From the NCBI RefSeq assembly GCF_021556435.1, contig NZ_JAKGCU010000035.1, positions 1 through 35,604 on the forward strand: a stretch of 35,604 bases of DNA. Reading direction: 5' to 3'. Positions within the stretch are counted from its first letter, which is position 1; each line of letters starts with the position of its first letter. The notes beneath the pieces are model-generated. The model saw only the letters and a program-made list of their open reading frames with translations, was not told the DNA's origin and made no database searches. The translations under genes were made by a program, and so were the position numbers. This DNA comes from Gordonia tangerina (GTDB lineage Bacteria; Actinomycetota; Actinomycetes; Mycobacteriales; Mycobacteriaceae). Below, in pieces: positions 15,427 to 24,580 of the stretch.

Positions 15427-16944
15427 CTACGGCGAGGCGTCAGCGGTGACCGCGTACCTCCCGCCATGTCGAACCCAGGTGGGCGGGCCGGCTGATTCCC
15501 GGAGTTGACGTTTGACCGTCTTGAAGGTGGCCGTGTCCGGTAGTTCGCGGGTCAGGCGCACGCGGTGCGGCCACTGTTTGGGTCCGAGATCGCTCTGGCG
15601 GCTCAGGAAGTCGGTGAATTCGTCGGCGTCGAGGCTCCGGTCGACCACCAGCACCGCCTCGATCTCGTCGCCGATCTCCACCGCCACGCCGTATACCGCT
15701 ACCTGACGAACCATCGGATGCCTCAGTAGGATTCGTTCGATCGGTCCGGTGCCCAGGTTCTCGCCGTCGACGCGCAGCCAGTCGCCGAGCCGCCCGGCGA
15801 AGTGTAGGTAGCCGGCTTCATCGACCCAGGCGAGGTCTCCGGTGTGATAGACGCCGCCGCGCATCCGGTCGGCGGATGCGTCCGGATCGTTGTAATAGCC
15901 GCTGAACAGGCCTGGGCCCGAGGAATTCACGATCTCACCGACCTCGCCGACGGGTACCGGATCGCCGGATTCTGGGTCGACGACGGCGGTCGGCGCCCGC
16001 AGCGGACCCAACGCGTCCGGGGGAGTGTCGGGCGTGCGGGTGATGGCGACTCCACCCTCGGTGGAGCCGAATCCGTCGACGACCCGACATCCGAATCGGT
16101 CGGCGAAGCAGGCGCGGTCGGCTGCTGATGCCTCGTTGCCGTACATGATGCGAAGCGTGTTGTCGGCGTCGTCCGCTCGTTCCGGGGTGCTCAAGATGTA
16201 GTTCAGTGGCTTGCCGACATAGTTGGCAAAGGTCACTCCGTACCGTCGCACGTCGGGAAGGAAACCGCTCGCGGAGAAGCGGTCTCGGAGTGCGACGGAT
16301 GCGCCGCCGGCCAACGCCACCGACCACCCCGCGATGACGGCATTGGAGTGGAACATCGGCATCGACAGATAGATGACATCGTCTCGGCCGATGTCGAAAC
16401 GGTCGGCGAGCATTCGGCCACTCTCGGCGAACTTCCGCTGGGTGCACCGAACGGCCTTTGGATCGCCGGTTGTCCCGGATGTGAAGATGAGCATCATCAT
16501 GTCGTCGGGTGCGGGGGTCTCGACGTCGCCTGGGTCAACCCGGCGGTTGGCCTCTCCGCCGAACCGGCGGTGCGGGTCGTCGATGACCGGGATCCCCACG
16601 TCGACGCCGTCGAGGAGGTGGCGGCTTGCGCTGTCGGTCACCACGATCTGGCAGTCGGCACGAGCGATGTCGGCGGCCAGGGACTCGCCGCGGCGAGTCG
16701 TGTTGAGACCTACCAGTACGAAGGAACCCAGCGCGGCGGCGCCGAGGAGAACACTGAACTCGGGGGTGTTCTCCATCAATACCCCGACGTGCGGGGGTGC
16801 GTCGTGCGGCAACAACTCGCGCACCGCAGTTCCCCACGACCGTGATGCGGCGACATGGTCTCGCCAGGACATGAACCCGTCGTCGTGGTGCAGGCCGCGG
16901 TCGTCGACGTCGTCGACCGCGTGGAGCAGGTCGGCGAGGGTCAC
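15427..16944 (-). CDS. fadD17: Steroid side-chain acyl-CoA ligase FadD17
   Basis: 505-residue adenylate-forming enzyme matching Rv3506/FadD17. The ATP loop IFTSGTTGDPKA lies at residues 153-164, followed by DGFGSTEGG, YHTGDLAWVDEAGYLHFAGRLGDW and LRVDGENLGTGPIE, with the C-terminal DTATFKTVKRQL region. FadD17 is reported to act on steroids with a shorter (C-5) side-chain acid, complementing FadD19. The GTG at 16944 overlaps the fadE27 stop (GTGA), so fadE26-fadE27-fadD17 form one operon; the open frame upstream is the shadow of fadE27. It converges on the DUF1206 gene with a 90-base gap in which no clear hairpin was seen. Confidence 0.9.
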   Translation of the reverse strand: MTLADLLHAVDDVDDRGLHHDDGFMSWRDHVAASRSWGTAVRELLPHDAPPHVGVLMENTPEFSVLLGAAALGSFVLVGLNTTRRGESLAADIARADCQIVVTDSASRHLLDGVDVGIPVIDDPHRRFGGEANRRVDPGDVETPAPDDMMMLIFTSGTTGDPKAVRCTQRKFAESGRMLADRFDIGRDDVIYLSMPMFHSNAVIAGWSVALAGGASVALRDRFSASGFLPDVRRYGVTFANYVGKPLNYILSTPERADDADNTLRIMYGNEASAADRACFADRFGCRVVDGFGSTEGGVAITRTPDTPPDALGPLRAPTAVVDPESGDPVPVGEVGEIVNSSGPGLFSGYYNDPDASADRMRGGVYHTGDLAWVDEAGYLHFAGRLGDWLRVDGENLGTGPIERILLRHPMVRQVAVYGVAVEIGDEIEAVLVVDRSLDADEFTDFLSRQSDLGPKQWPHRVRLTRELPDTATFKTVKRQLRESAGPPTWVRHGGRYAVTADASP

Positions 16945-18089
16945 GCCGGGGTGGCGGCCAGGTCGGCGCCGATCGCGGCAAGCACCACCGGTGCCGAACC
17001 GAGGGTGAACTCGTTCTGCTTGGCGCGTAGGAAGTACCGATGTACCGGATGGCTGGTATCCAGGCCGACGCCGCCATGCACGTGCACGGTGGTGTGCGCG
17101 ATCCGATGTCCGGCTTCGGCGGCCCAGAACTTGGCGGTCGAGATGGCGGTACGCAGATCGGTCTCGCTGCCGGTGGGGGCGTCGGAATGGAAGTTGGCGA
17201 GCATCCACGCCGCCTGGATGGTGGTCAGCGACAACCCTTGGGCATCGATGTAGCCGTCGGCGAGCCGCTGGGCGACTGCCTGGAACGAGCCGATCGCGCG
17301 ACCGAATTGTTCGCGTTCCCGGGCGTATTCGGCGGTGAGTTCCAGGGCGCGGGAGATGATGCCGGACTGTTCGGCGCAGACGGCCAAGGTCAGGCGTTCG
17401 GCGACATCACGTACGGCGGCCACCCCACCCTCGAGTACCCATGCGGTGTCGACGACTGCTTCGGTGAAGTCGACCTGACCGGTGGGGATCTTGCCGGTGG
17501 ACGACTCGGCGCGGACGGTGACACCGGCTGTCTCGCGGGGCACAAGCACCGCCAGCGGTCCGTCGGGCCCGGCCGCGTTGACCACGAAGACGTGCGCGGC
17601 CTCGGCGTAGGGCACGTTGATCTTGGTGCCGGTGATCGTGATGCGTGCGTCGTCGACCACCGCGGTGGCCGTGGGTGCGGCCACGTCGACGCCGAGATCC
17701 TCCTCGAAGGCAACCGTGAGGATCTGTTCGCCACCGGCTGCCGGGCCGATCACCGAATCACGCAGCGCCCGAGAGCCGCGGTTGGCAGCCACCGGTAGGG
17801 CGGCGCAGGCGTGCGCGGCGAAAGGCACCTGCGCGATCGCGCGGCCGAGTTCCTCGGCGACGACGGTGTTCTCGATGGCGCTCAGGTCGCCGCCGCGTTC
17901 GCCCGCCAGCGAGGATGCGACCTCGAGGCCGAGCAACCCGGCCGCGCCGAGCTCGCGCCAGAGCTCGGCGTCGACCGGGGCGCCGGATTCCTCCAGCGTG
18001 GCGACCCGTTCGGGGGTGCTGATCGTGGTGACGATGTCGCGAGTGAGTCCGCGGACGTCGTCGGCGGTCTCGGGGTAGGTGAAGTCCAT
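16941..18089 (-). CDS. fadE27: Acyl-CoA dehydrogenase FadE27 (ChsE5 subunit)
   Basis: 382-residue acyl-CoA dehydrogenase fold. AELWRELGAAGLLGLEVASS near the N-terminus, SSTGKIPTGQVDF and the C-terminal FWAAEAGHRIAHTTVHVHGGVG (residues about 335-360) identify it. It matches Rv3505, which with Rv3504 forms the alpha2beta2 heterotetramer ChsE4-ChsE5 that dehydrogenates steroid side-chain CoA thioesters; FAD sites form between unlike subunits. The ATG at 18089 is preceded by AGAAGG; the upstream open frame is the shadow of fadE26. It starts 29 bases after the fadE26 stop and overlaps fadD17 by 4 bases. Confidence 0.9.
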   Translation of the reverse strand: MDFTYPETADDVRGLTRDIVTTISTPERVATLEESGAPVDAELWRELGAAGLLGLEVASSLAGERGGDLSAIENTVVAEELGRAIAQVPFAAHACAALPVAANRGSRALRDSVIGPAAGGEQILTVAFEEDLGVDVAAPTATAVVDDARITITGTKINVPYAEAAHVFVVNAAGPDGPLAVLVPRETAGVTVRAESSTGKIPTGQVDFTEAVVDTAWVLEGGVAAVRDVAERLTLAVCAEQSGIISRALELTAEYAREREQFGRAIGSFQAVAQRLADGYIDAQGLSLTTIQAAWMLANFHSDAPTGSETDLRTAISTAKFWAAEAGHRIAHTTVHVHGGVGLDTSHPVHRYFLRAKQNEFTLGSAPVVLAAIGADLAATPA

Positions 18090-18118
18090 GGTGGGGGCCT
18101 TCTTTCGGGAGGGTGAGT

Positions 18119-19324
18119 TCAGCGCCGAGCGGCGGGGAGGCCCAGGGCGAGCATCCCGATGATGTCGCGCTGGATCTCGTTGGTGCCGCCGCCGAAGGTG
18201 AGGATGAGCGAGGTGCGCTGGAAGCGTTCGAGGCGGCCGTTGAGGTGAGCGCCCGCGGACCCCTGACGCAGGGTGGCCGCGGGCCCGACCACCTCCATCA
18301 GCAGTCGATAGGCCTCGGTGGCGAACTCGGTGCCGAACACCTTGGTCGCCGACGCGTCGGCGGGACTCGGCGACCCGCCGGAGGCGGCGATGGAAGCGAT
18401 CTTCCAGTTGATCAGCTTCAAGAACTCGACCTTGGCGTGCACCCGCGCGAGGTTGGCCTGCACCCACGGTGCGTCGATGACCCGCTGGCCGTCGCCGGTC
18501 TTGGTGTGCTGGGCCCAGTCGATGGTCTCGCGCAGCGCGGTCTGGATCGGGGCGGCGCTACACAACGCGACACGTTCGTGATTGAGCTGGTTGGTGACCA
18601 GCGACCAGCCGCCGCCTTCCTCGCCGACGCGGGCAGTGACCGGCACGCGGACATCGGAGTAATAGGTGGCGCTGGTGTCGACACCGGCCATCGTGTGCAC
18701 CGGGGTGTAGTCGAAACCGTCGGCGGTGGTGGGCACGATGATCATCGAGATGCCCTTGTGCTTCTTGCCGCCGGGCTCCAGGGTGGTGGGATCGGTGCGG
18801 CAGGCCAGCCAGATGTAGTCGGCGTAGGGGACCAGACTCGTCCACATCTTCTGTCCGTTGATGACGTAGTCGTCGCCATCCCGGATCGCGGTGGTGCGCA
18901 GCGCGGCGAGGTCGGTGCCCGCGCCTGGTTCGGAATAGCCGATGGAGAAGTGCAGCTGACCTGCGGCGATCTTGGGGAGAAAGAACGACTTCTGCTCTTC
19001 GGTGCCGTAATGCATGATCGTGGGTGCCACCGAGTTGATGGTCAGGAAGGGTACCGGCGCGCCGGCGATCGCCGCCTCGTCGGTGAAGATCAACTGATCC
19101 ATCATCGAGCGGTTCTGACCGCCGTACTCGGTGGGCCATCCCAGCGCGAGCCAGCCGTCGGCGCCCATCTGGGCGACCACGTCGCGATAGGCGTCGCCCT
19201 CACCGAGTTCACCGCCGTCGCCCCCGCTGAGCGCGGCGCGGCGTTCGTCGGTCATCAATCCGGCAAAATATGACCGGAGCTCCCGGCGGAGGTCGGCCTG
19301 TTGATCGGTGTAGGCGATACGCAT
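18119..19324 (-). CDS. fadE26: Acyl-CoA dehydrogenase FadE26 (ChsE4 subunit)
   Basis: 401 residues, the partner of FadE27. Typical acyl-CoA dehydrogenase blocks are present: GWPTEYGGQNRS, FSIGYSEPGAGTDLAALRT (the substrate/flavin loop), VINGQKMWTS, and the C-terminal FQRTSLILTFGGGTNEIQRDIIG with the FAD-binding GGGTNEIQ motif. Length matches Rv3504 (about 400). It is first in the fadE26-fadE27-fadD17 operon. The ATG at 19324 has GGAG about 8 bases upstream. The KstR box at 19384-19397 lies 59 bases upstream and is shared with divergent fdxD. Confidence 0.91.
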   Translation of the reverse strand: MRIAYTDQQADLRRELRSYFAGLMTDERRAALSGGDGGELGEGDAYRDVVAQMGADGWLALGWPTEYGGQNRSMMDQLIFTDEAAIAGAPVPFLTINSVAPTIMHYGTEEQKSFFLPKIAAGQLHFSIGYSEPGAGTDLAALRTTAIRDGDDYVINGQKMWTSLVPYADYIWLACRTDPTTLEPGGKKHKGISMIIVPTTADGFDYTPVHTMAGVDTSATYYSDVRVPVTARVGEEGGGWSLVTNQLNHERVALCSAAPIQTALRETIDWAQHTKTGDGQRVIDAPWVQANLARVHAKVEFLKLINWKIASIAASGGSPSPADASATKVFGTEFATEAYRLLMEVVGPAATLRQGSAGAHLNGRLERFQRTSLILTFGGGTNEIQRDIIGMLALGLPAARR

Positions 19325-19383
19325 CGGGGTCTCCGTGTCATAGTGGACAGCCGTGTGGCGGCGGGCACATGCTCGCCAACTTC

Positions 19384-19397
19384 TGAAACACGTTCTA
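19384..19397. promoter_or_regulatory. KstR operator, fadE26 operon/fdxD
   Basis: TGAAACACGTTCTA satisfies TNNAACNNGTTNNA in full, with a perfect right arm. It lies between divergent fadE26 (59 bases) and fdxD (54 bases), in the same arrangement as Rv3504/Rv3503c. Confidence 0.87.
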
Positions 19398-19451
19398 ACC
19401 TGTAGATCACAACCCGTCAACCAGACGAAGAGTCGGGAGAAGGAGTTCGGT

Positions 19452-19640
19452 ATGCGAATCAAGGCAGATTTCGACCTGTGCGAGTCCAACGCCGTGTGTG
19501 TGGGTATGGCGCCGGACGTCTTCGACCTCGACGACAACGACTACCTGGTGATTCTCAAGGAAGATGTCACACCCGAGCGTGAGGAGGAGATGCGCCAGGT
19601 GGTGGCCAGCTGCCCCAAGTCTGCGCTGTCGCTCGAGTGA
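19452..19640 (+). CDS. fdxD: Small ferredoxin FdxD ([3Fe-4S]-type)
   Basis: 62 residues. Three cluster cysteines are visible: Cys10 and Cys16 in LCESNAVCVG and Cys54 in ASCPKSALSLE. The position that would hold a fourth ligand in CxxCxxC is Asn13, as in the CxxXxxC...CP mycobacterial ferredoxins with a variable residue near the cluster. It is orthologous to Rv3503c/FdxD, an electron donor to P450s. The ATG at 19452 follows GGAGAAGGAG. It is divergent from fadE26 and 95 bases before hsd4B, which has its own KstR box. A plausible partner is any sterol P450 of this organism, including the reductase-less P450 at 7551 (inference). Confidence 0.92.
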   Translation: MRIKADFDLCESNAVCVGMAPDVFDLDDNDYLVILKEDVTPEREEEMRQVVASCPKSALSLE

Positions 19641-19691
19641 GTCCGGCTGGGCAATTCTGACCAACCGGTTCCGGTTGCCGCGCGTTCGTGC

Positions 19692-19705
19692 TAGAACAGG
19701 TTCTA
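19692..19705. promoter_or_regulatory. KstR operator, hsd4B-mce4 operon
   Basis: TAGAACAGGTTCTA has perfect 6-base arms with an AG centre. It ends 30 bases before the hsd4B GTG. No other KstR-like box is seen between here and the end of the mce4 operon, so this site probably controls uptake as well as hsd4B. Confidence 0.88.
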
Positions 19706-19735
19706 GTTTTTGAATCCTTTGGGAAAGGGTGAGGC

Positions 19736-20626
19736 GTGAGCCGGTCGTTGGACGGACGTGTGGCGGTGGTGACGGGTGCCGGTGGCGGACTCGGGCGTGC
19801 GGAGGCCATCGGCCTCGCCGCCGAGGGGGCGACGGTGATCGTCAACGATCTCGCCGCGTCGCTGGACGTCAGCGACGTGATCGACGTGATCGGCTCCGCC
19901 GGTGGGCGTGCGGTCCCGGTGGCCGGTGACATCGCCGACTCGGCCACCGCCACCGAGATCATGCGCACCGCCACCGGTGACCTCGGCGGTCTCGACATCG
20001 TGATGAGCAATGCGGGCATCACCCGCGACAAGATGCTCTTCAACATGACCGACGACGAGTGGGACCTGGTGATCCGGGTGCACCTCCGGGGGCATTTCCT
20101 GCTCAACCGCAATGCCGCAAGCCACTGGCGCAGCGCCTCCAAGGCGTCCGGTGCGCCGGTCTACGGTCGGCTGATCAACACCGCATCCGAGGCCGGTCTG
20201 CTCGGCCCGGGCGGGCAGGCGAACTACGCCGCCGCCAAGTCCGGCATCATCGCGCTGACCGTCTCCGCCTCGCGGGCGCTGGCTCGTTACGGGGTCATGG
20301 CCAACGCCATCTGCCCGCGCGCCCGGACGTCGATGACGTCGGATGTGTTCGGTGACGCCCCGGCCGACGGGGTCGACCCACTCGGACCCGAGCACGTCGT
20401 CACCTTGGTGAAATATCTGGCCGGGCCCGACGCCGCCAACATCAGCGGGCAGGTCTTCGTCGTCTATGGCGGCAAGGTGATGTTGATGGCCGCCCCGACG
20501 GTCGAGGAGACCTTCAGCGCGGTCGGTGATGCGTGGGATGACGCCGACCTGACCAAGACTCTGACCAGCTACTTTTCCGGTCGAGACGCGGCACGGTCGT
20601 TCTCTGCGAGTGAACTGGTCGACTGA
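19736..20626 (+). CDS. hsd4B: SDR-type steroid side-chain hydroxyacyl-CoA dehydrogenase (Hsd4B/ChsB1)
   Basis: 296-residue short-chain dehydrogenase. The cofactor motif TGAGGGLG is at residues 13-20, NAG at 92-94, and the catalytic Ser151, Tyr164 and Lys168 (ANYAAAKSG) are all present. The acid residue after the second strand (NDLA) suits NAD. It corresponds to Rv3502c, reported as ChsB1, which oxidises the 22-hydroxy steroid-24-oyl-CoA formed by the hydratase. The GTG at 19736 follows GAGG within 2-5 bases of purine-rich sequence. The gene is 91 bases ahead of yrbE4A in the same direction, as in M. tuberculosis, and is the first gene after a strong KstR box. Confidence 0.9.
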   Translation: MSRSLDGRVAVVTGAGGGLGRAEAIGLAAEGATVIVNDLAASLDVSDVIDVIGSAGGRAVPVAGDIADSATATEIMRTATGDLGGLDIVMSNAGITRDKMLFNMTDDEWDLVIRVHLRGHFLLNRNAASHWRSASKASGAPVYGRLINTASEAGLLGPGGQANYAAAKSGIIALTVSASRALARYGVMANAICPRARTSMTSDVFGDAPADGVDPLGPEHVVTLVKYLAGPDAANISGQVFVVYGGKVMLMAAPTVEETFSAVGDAWDDADLTKTLTSYFSGRDAARSFSASELVD

Positions 20627-20717
20627 CCAATTATCTCGCGCAGTGCGTGATAGGTTCGCGGTGTTCGACGGGGCGGGCACTTTCGGCGGGTAGCAACCCG
20701 GGGGGTTAGGAGTGTTG

Positions 20718-21482
20718 GTGTTCGAGAAGCTCGCGACGCCCATGGCAGGCGTTGGAGACTTCGTCGCGCTGGGGGTGGAATCGTCTCGGGAGCTGCTTCG
20801 TCGTCCATTCCAGTGGCGTGAGACCGTCGAACAGTCGTGGGCCATCGCGCGGGTCTCCATGGTGCCGACGCTGCTGGTCGCCATCCCGTTCACGGTGCTC
20901 GTCAGTTTCACGCTGAACATCCTCTTGCGCGAGATCGGCGCCCAGGACCTGTCCGGGGCGGGTGCCGCCTTGGGCACCATCACCCAGATCGGACCGATCG
21001 TCACCGTGCTCATCGTCGCTGGTGCGGGTGCCACTGCGATCTGCGCCGACCTCGGCGCGCGCACCATCCGTGAAGAGATCGACGCGATGAAGGTGCTCGG
21101 CATCAACCCGATCCACCGACTCGTCGTCCCGCGCATCATCGCCTCGACCGGCGTCGCGATCCTGCTCAACAGCCTGGTCTGCACCATCGGCATCGGCGGC
21201 GGATTCATGTTCTCGGTGTTCCTGCAGGACGTGAACCCGGGTGCGTTCATCGCGAACCTGACGTTGCTCACGGGCTTCGGCGAACTGATGATCTCCATGG
21301 TCAAGGCCGCATTGTTCGGCCTGTTCGCCGGGATGGTCGGCTGCTACCAGGGGCTCAACGTCAAAGGCGGCGCCAAAGGTGTCGGCGATGCGGTCAACGA
21401 GACCGTCGTTTATTCGTTCATGGCGCTGTTCGTGGTGAACGTGGTGGTCACCGCGGTCGGTCTCAAGGCGACGGCGGGCTGA
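20718..21482 (+). CDS. yrbE4A: Mce4 permease subunit YrbE4A
   Basis: 254 residues, MlaE-type permease with about five transmembrane segments. The coupling helix contains the EExDA motif (ARTIREEIDAMKVLGINP), which docks onto the MceG ATPase. Part of the sterol importer in the cytoplasmic membrane. The GTG at 20718 is chosen because AGGAG lies 5 bases upstream and the resulting 254 residues equal the M. tuberculosis protein; a GTG at 20712 is an in-frame alternative adding two residues. It is followed after 3 bases by yrbE4B. Confidence 0.92.
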   Translation: MFEKLATPMAGVGDFVALGVESSRELLRRPFQWRETVEQSWAIARVSMVPTLLVAIPFTVLVSFTLNILLREIGAQDLSGAGAALGTITQIGPIVTVLIVAGAGATAICADLGARTIREEIDAMKVLGINPIHRLVVPRIIASTGVAILLNSLVCTIGIGGGFMFSVFLQDVNPGAFIANLTLLTGFGELMISMVKAALFGLFAGMVGCYQGLNVKGGAKGVGDAVNETVVYSFMALFVVNVVVTAVGLKATAG

Positions 21483-21485
21483 GCG

Positions 21486-22337
21486 ATGGTTCTTCCGTTC
21501 ACCACCCGCCTGCGCAGCGCCCGGGTCGCGGTCAAACGCGCCGGCGAGGACTGGGACCAGATCGGCGATCAGGCGCTGTTCTACTGGGACAGCATCATCG
21601 CCATCCCGCGTGCCCTCAAGCACTACAAGAAGGAGACGCTACGGCTGATCGCCGAGATCTCCATGGGTACCGGCGCGCTGGCGATGATCGGCGGCACCGT
21701 GGTGGTGGTCGGCTTCCTGACGCTGTTCACCGGCGGCACCATCGCGGTGCAGGGTTACAGCTCGTTGGCCAACATCGGCGTCGAGGCGCTCACCGGCTTC
21801 TTCTCCGCGTTCATCAACGTCCGCATCGCGGTGCCGGTGATCGCCGGTATCGCCCTGGCCGCCACCATCGGCGCCGGCGCGACCGCGCAACTCGGCGCGA
21901 TGCGGGTCAGTGAAGAGATCGACGCGCTGGAGACGATGGCGATCTCGTCCATCCCATACCTGGTCAGCACTCGGATCGTTGCCGGCCTCATCGCGATCAT
22001 CCCGCTGTACTCACTGGCCTCGCTGGCCTCGTTCCTGGCCAGCCGGTTTGCGACGGTGTTCCTCTACGGGCAGTCGCCCGGCGTCTACGACCACTACTTC
22101 AACACCTTCCTGATCCCGTCGGACATCCTGTGGTCGTTCGTGCAGGCGATCTGTATGGCGGTCGCGGTGATGCTGATCCACACCTACTACGGCTACAACG
22201 CCTCGGGCGGCCCGGTGGGTGTGGGCGTGGCCGTCGGCAACGCCGTGCGGGCATCGTTGGTCGTGGTCGTGGTGATCACCCTGCTCACCTCGCTCGCCAT
22301 CTACGGCGTCGACGGCAAGTTCAACCTGGCGGGATAG
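21486..22337 (+). CDS. yrbE4B: Mce4 permease subunit YrbE4B
   Basis: 283-residue MlaE-type permease, second half of the Mce4 transporter core. Hydrophobic segments include GTGALAMIGGTVVVVGFLTL and VPVIAGIALAATIGAGATAQL. The coupling motif is present as EEIDALETMAIS. The N-terminal cytosolic stretch (residues 1-55) is longer than in YrbE4A, as usual. ATG at 21486, 3 bases after the yrbE4A stop; mce4A follows 13 bases later. The pair would form the heterodimeric membrane channel under the Mce4 proteins (family knowledge). Confidence 0.93.
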   Translation: MVLPFTTRLRSARVAVKRAGEDWDQIGDQALFYWDSIIAIPRALKHYKKETLRLIAEISMGTGALAMIGGTVVVVGFLTLFTGGTIAVQGYSSLANIGVEALTGFFSAFINVRIAVPVIAGIALAATIGAGATAQLGAMRVSEEIDALETMAISSIPYLVSTRIVAGLIAIIPLYSLASLASFLASRFATVFLYGQSPGVYDHYFNTFLIPSDILWSFVQAICMAVAVMLIHTYYGYNASGGPVGVGVAVGNAVRASLVVVVVITLLTSLAIYGVDGKFNLAG

Positions 22338-22350
22338 GGCCGGAACAGAC

Positions 22351-23529
22351 ATGGCACGACGACAAGAGCGCAGCAGAGGTGTTCGGCGTACCGCCGCAGT
22401 CATCATGGTCGGCGGACTCGTCGCGATCATCGCGGCCGCCTCGGGACAGTTCCTCGGCTGGTTCGGCTCCACGCAGACGGTGACCGTGCAGGCGCCGCGG
22501 GCGGGACTGGTGATGAGCCCCGACGCCAAGGTCCGGTTGCGTGGGGTGCCCGTCGGCCGAGTCGAGGAGATCGACACCGGCGGGGACGAGGCCGTCCTGA
22601 CGCTGAGCATCGACTCCGACCAGATGAGCCAGATTCCGGGCAATGTTGGTGCCGACATCAAGTCCAACACGGTGTTCGGTGCCAAGGCGGTCAATCTGGT
22701 GGTGCCGGAGTCGGGGCCGAGTGGTCGGCTCCAACCCGATCAGACCATCACCGCCGACCACGTCGTGGTGGAACTCAACACCGTGTACCAACAGCTGGTG
22801 AACGTGCTCGCCGAGCTGCAGCCGGAGAAGCTCAACTCCGTTGTCGGTGCGGTCAACACCGCATTGGCCGGGCACGGCGACGAGGTGGGGGCGGCGCTCG
22901 AGCAGCTGTCGAACCTGCTGGCCAAGACCAACAAAGAGCTACCCGAACTCAACGAGCTGATCCGGCAGACCGCGGCCACCACCAATGTGTACGCCGACGC
23001 GATGCCCGACCTGATGCGCACCGTCGACAACGTGACCTACCTGGGCAACACCCTGGTCGCCAACTCCGCCAATCTCGATGCACTGCTCATCAACGCGACC
23101 GGGATGGCCGACACAATCAACGGCGAACTCGCGCCGTCGAAGCAGACGCTGATCTCCGCACTCACCAACCTGGACCCGGTGTCGCAACTGTTGGGCTATC
23201 AGTCACCGGGTATCGAGTGTTTTCTGACCACGTCGGCGGTGTCGGCGGACCTGGCCAAGCCCTACTTCGGCGGCAAGAACGGCAACCTGTTGCTGTACGC
23301 CGGTCTGTTGCCCGGCAAGGAGCCCTACACCTACCCGGAGAGTCTGCCCCGCGTCGATGCGGCGGGTCCGCCGACGTGTGCGGGCGGCTTGAGCGACCCG
23401 ACCACCAAGGTGCACTCCGACTTCTATGTGACCGACAACGCGCCGGTGCCGTATCAGCCCCGGACCAAACCGAAAGCCAACCGCGAGAAATTGTTCCAAC
23501 TGCTGTTCGGGGAGCCAGGGCGTGGATAA
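22351..23529 (+). CDS. mce4A: Mce4A sterol-transport protein
   Basis: 392 residues. A single N-terminal anchor (about residues 12-35, TAAVIMVGGLVAIIAAASGQF) is followed by the MCE domain (about 42-120: VTVQAPRAGLVMSPDAKVRLRGVPVGRVEEI). A helical coiled region then runs to about 275, and a C-terminal domain ends with LFQLLFGEPGRG. Mce4 proteins A-F assemble into a hexameric tube carrying sterols through the periplasm to YrbE4A/B. The start ATG at 22351 lies 13 bases after yrbE4B. The stop overlaps the mce4B start by 8 bases. Confidence 0.93.
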   Translation: MARRQERSRGVRRTAAVIMVGGLVAIIAAASGQFLGWFGSTQTVTVQAPRAGLVMSPDAKVRLRGVPVGRVEEIDTGGDEAVLTLSIDSDQMSQIPGNVGADIKSNTVFGAKAVNLVVPESGPSGRLQPDQTITADHVVVELNTVYQQLVNVLAELQPEKLNSVVGAVNTALAGHGDEVGAALEQLSNLLAKTNKELPELNELIRQTAATTNVYADAMPDLMRTVDNVTYLGNTLVANSANLDALLINATGMADTINGELAPSKQTLISALTNLDPVSQLLGYQSPGIECFLTTSAVSADLAKPYFGGKNGNLLLYAGLLPGKEPYTYPESLPRVDAAGPPTCAGGLSDPTTKVHSDFYVTDNAPVPYQPRTKPKANREKLFQLLFGEPGRG

Positions 23530-24580
23530 TCGTGCGCGCGCGTTTCGCGCGACCGTCATCAAGCTCGGTGCGTTCGCCATCGTCATGGTCCTGGTGTTCG
23601 TCGGGCTCGTGGTGGTCTTCAGCAACTATCGGTCCGGCAAGTCCGACGACTACCGGGCAGTGTTCACCAGTGCCTCGGCGATGAAATCCGGCAGCAAGGT
23701 CAAGATCGCCGGGGTGGAGGTCGGCCAGGTGTCGGGGGTGTCACTGACCCGCGACAACGATGCCGAGGTCGAGTTCTCGGTGGACCGCGAGTACCGACTC
23801 CCGTCGTCGGTGCGCGCGCTGATCCGCTACGAGAACCTCACCGGCGACCGGTATCTGGAGCTCGAACAGGGCAGTGGGTCCGCCGGTGAGTACCTGTCGC
23901 CCGGTGATCAGATCCCGGTCGATCAGACCGAGCCGGCGTTGGATCTCGACAAACTCCTCGGCGGTTTCAAACCGTTGTTCCGCACGCTCGATCCGGATGA
24001 GGTCAACGAGTTGTCGGCCTCGATCGTGGCGGTGTTCCAGGGGCAGGGCCCGGCGTTGAACAAGTTGCTGGCCGACACCGCGTCGTTCACCGGCGCGCTC
24101 GCCGACCGCGACCAATTGATCGATCAGGTCATCGACAACCTCAACACCACCCTGAGCACCCTCGACGGTGACCGGACCGGCCTCGACAGCAGTATCGATC
24201 AACTGCAGCAGTTGGCCTCGGGGCTCGCCGAACAGCGTGGGGTCATCGGGAACTCGCTGACCCAGACGTCGAAGGTGACCAACGGTCTGGCCGACCTGCT
24301 GCAGACCACCCGGCCCGACCTCCAGCAGATGGTCGCCAACACCGGCAGCACATCGCAGGAACTGCTCAACGCCGAACCGTATCTGCGGTCGCTGATCCCG
24401 CGGTTGCCCAACGACTACAAGATGCTGTCCAACCTGGGCTCCTACGGCGCCTGGTTGCAAATCTACTTCTGCCGAATCCGGTTGCTGCTCACCGGTCCCG
24501 GCGGCAAACAGTACTTCTTCACGTCCAACGACGTGATGGGTGACACGACCAAGGCAGGCGGGAGGTGCGCGGCGCAATGA
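23522..24580 (+). CDS. mce4B: Mce4B sterol-transport protein
   Basis: 352 residues. The N-terminal anchor is at about 13-34 (KLGAFAIVMVLVFVGLVVVF), the MCE domain at about 42-130 (AVFTSASAMKSGSKVKIAGVEVGQVSGV), then a long helical region. The C-terminal segment contains CRIRLLLTGPGGKQYFF and a final cysteine (GGRCAAQ). The start GTG at 23522 lies inside the mce4A end (8-base overlap). The stop overlaps the mce4C ATG (ATGA). Same complex as its neighbours. Confidence 0.92.
   Translation: MDNRARAFRATVIKLGAFAIVMVLVFVGLVVVFSNYRSGKSDDYRAVFTSASAMKSGSKVKIAGVEVGQVSGVSLTRDNDAEVEFSVDREYRLPSSVRALIRYENLTGDRYLELEQGSGSAGEYLSPGDQIPVDQTEPALDLDKLLGGFKPLFRTLDPDEVNELSASIVAVFQGQGPALNKLLADTASFTGALADRDQLIDQVIDNLNTTLSTLDGDRTGLDSSIDQLQQLASGLAEQRGVIGNSLTQTSKVTNGLADLLQTTRPDLQQMVANTGSTSQELLNAEPYLRSLIPRLPNDYKMLSNLGSYGAWLQIYFCRIRLLLTGPGGKQYFFTSNDVMGDTTKAGGRCAAQ

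Noticed and set aside
20627..20717. A second KstR box directly before yrbE4A
   Set aside because: No AAC-N2-GTT core is present; the mce4 genes are probably transcribed from the hsd4B promoter.
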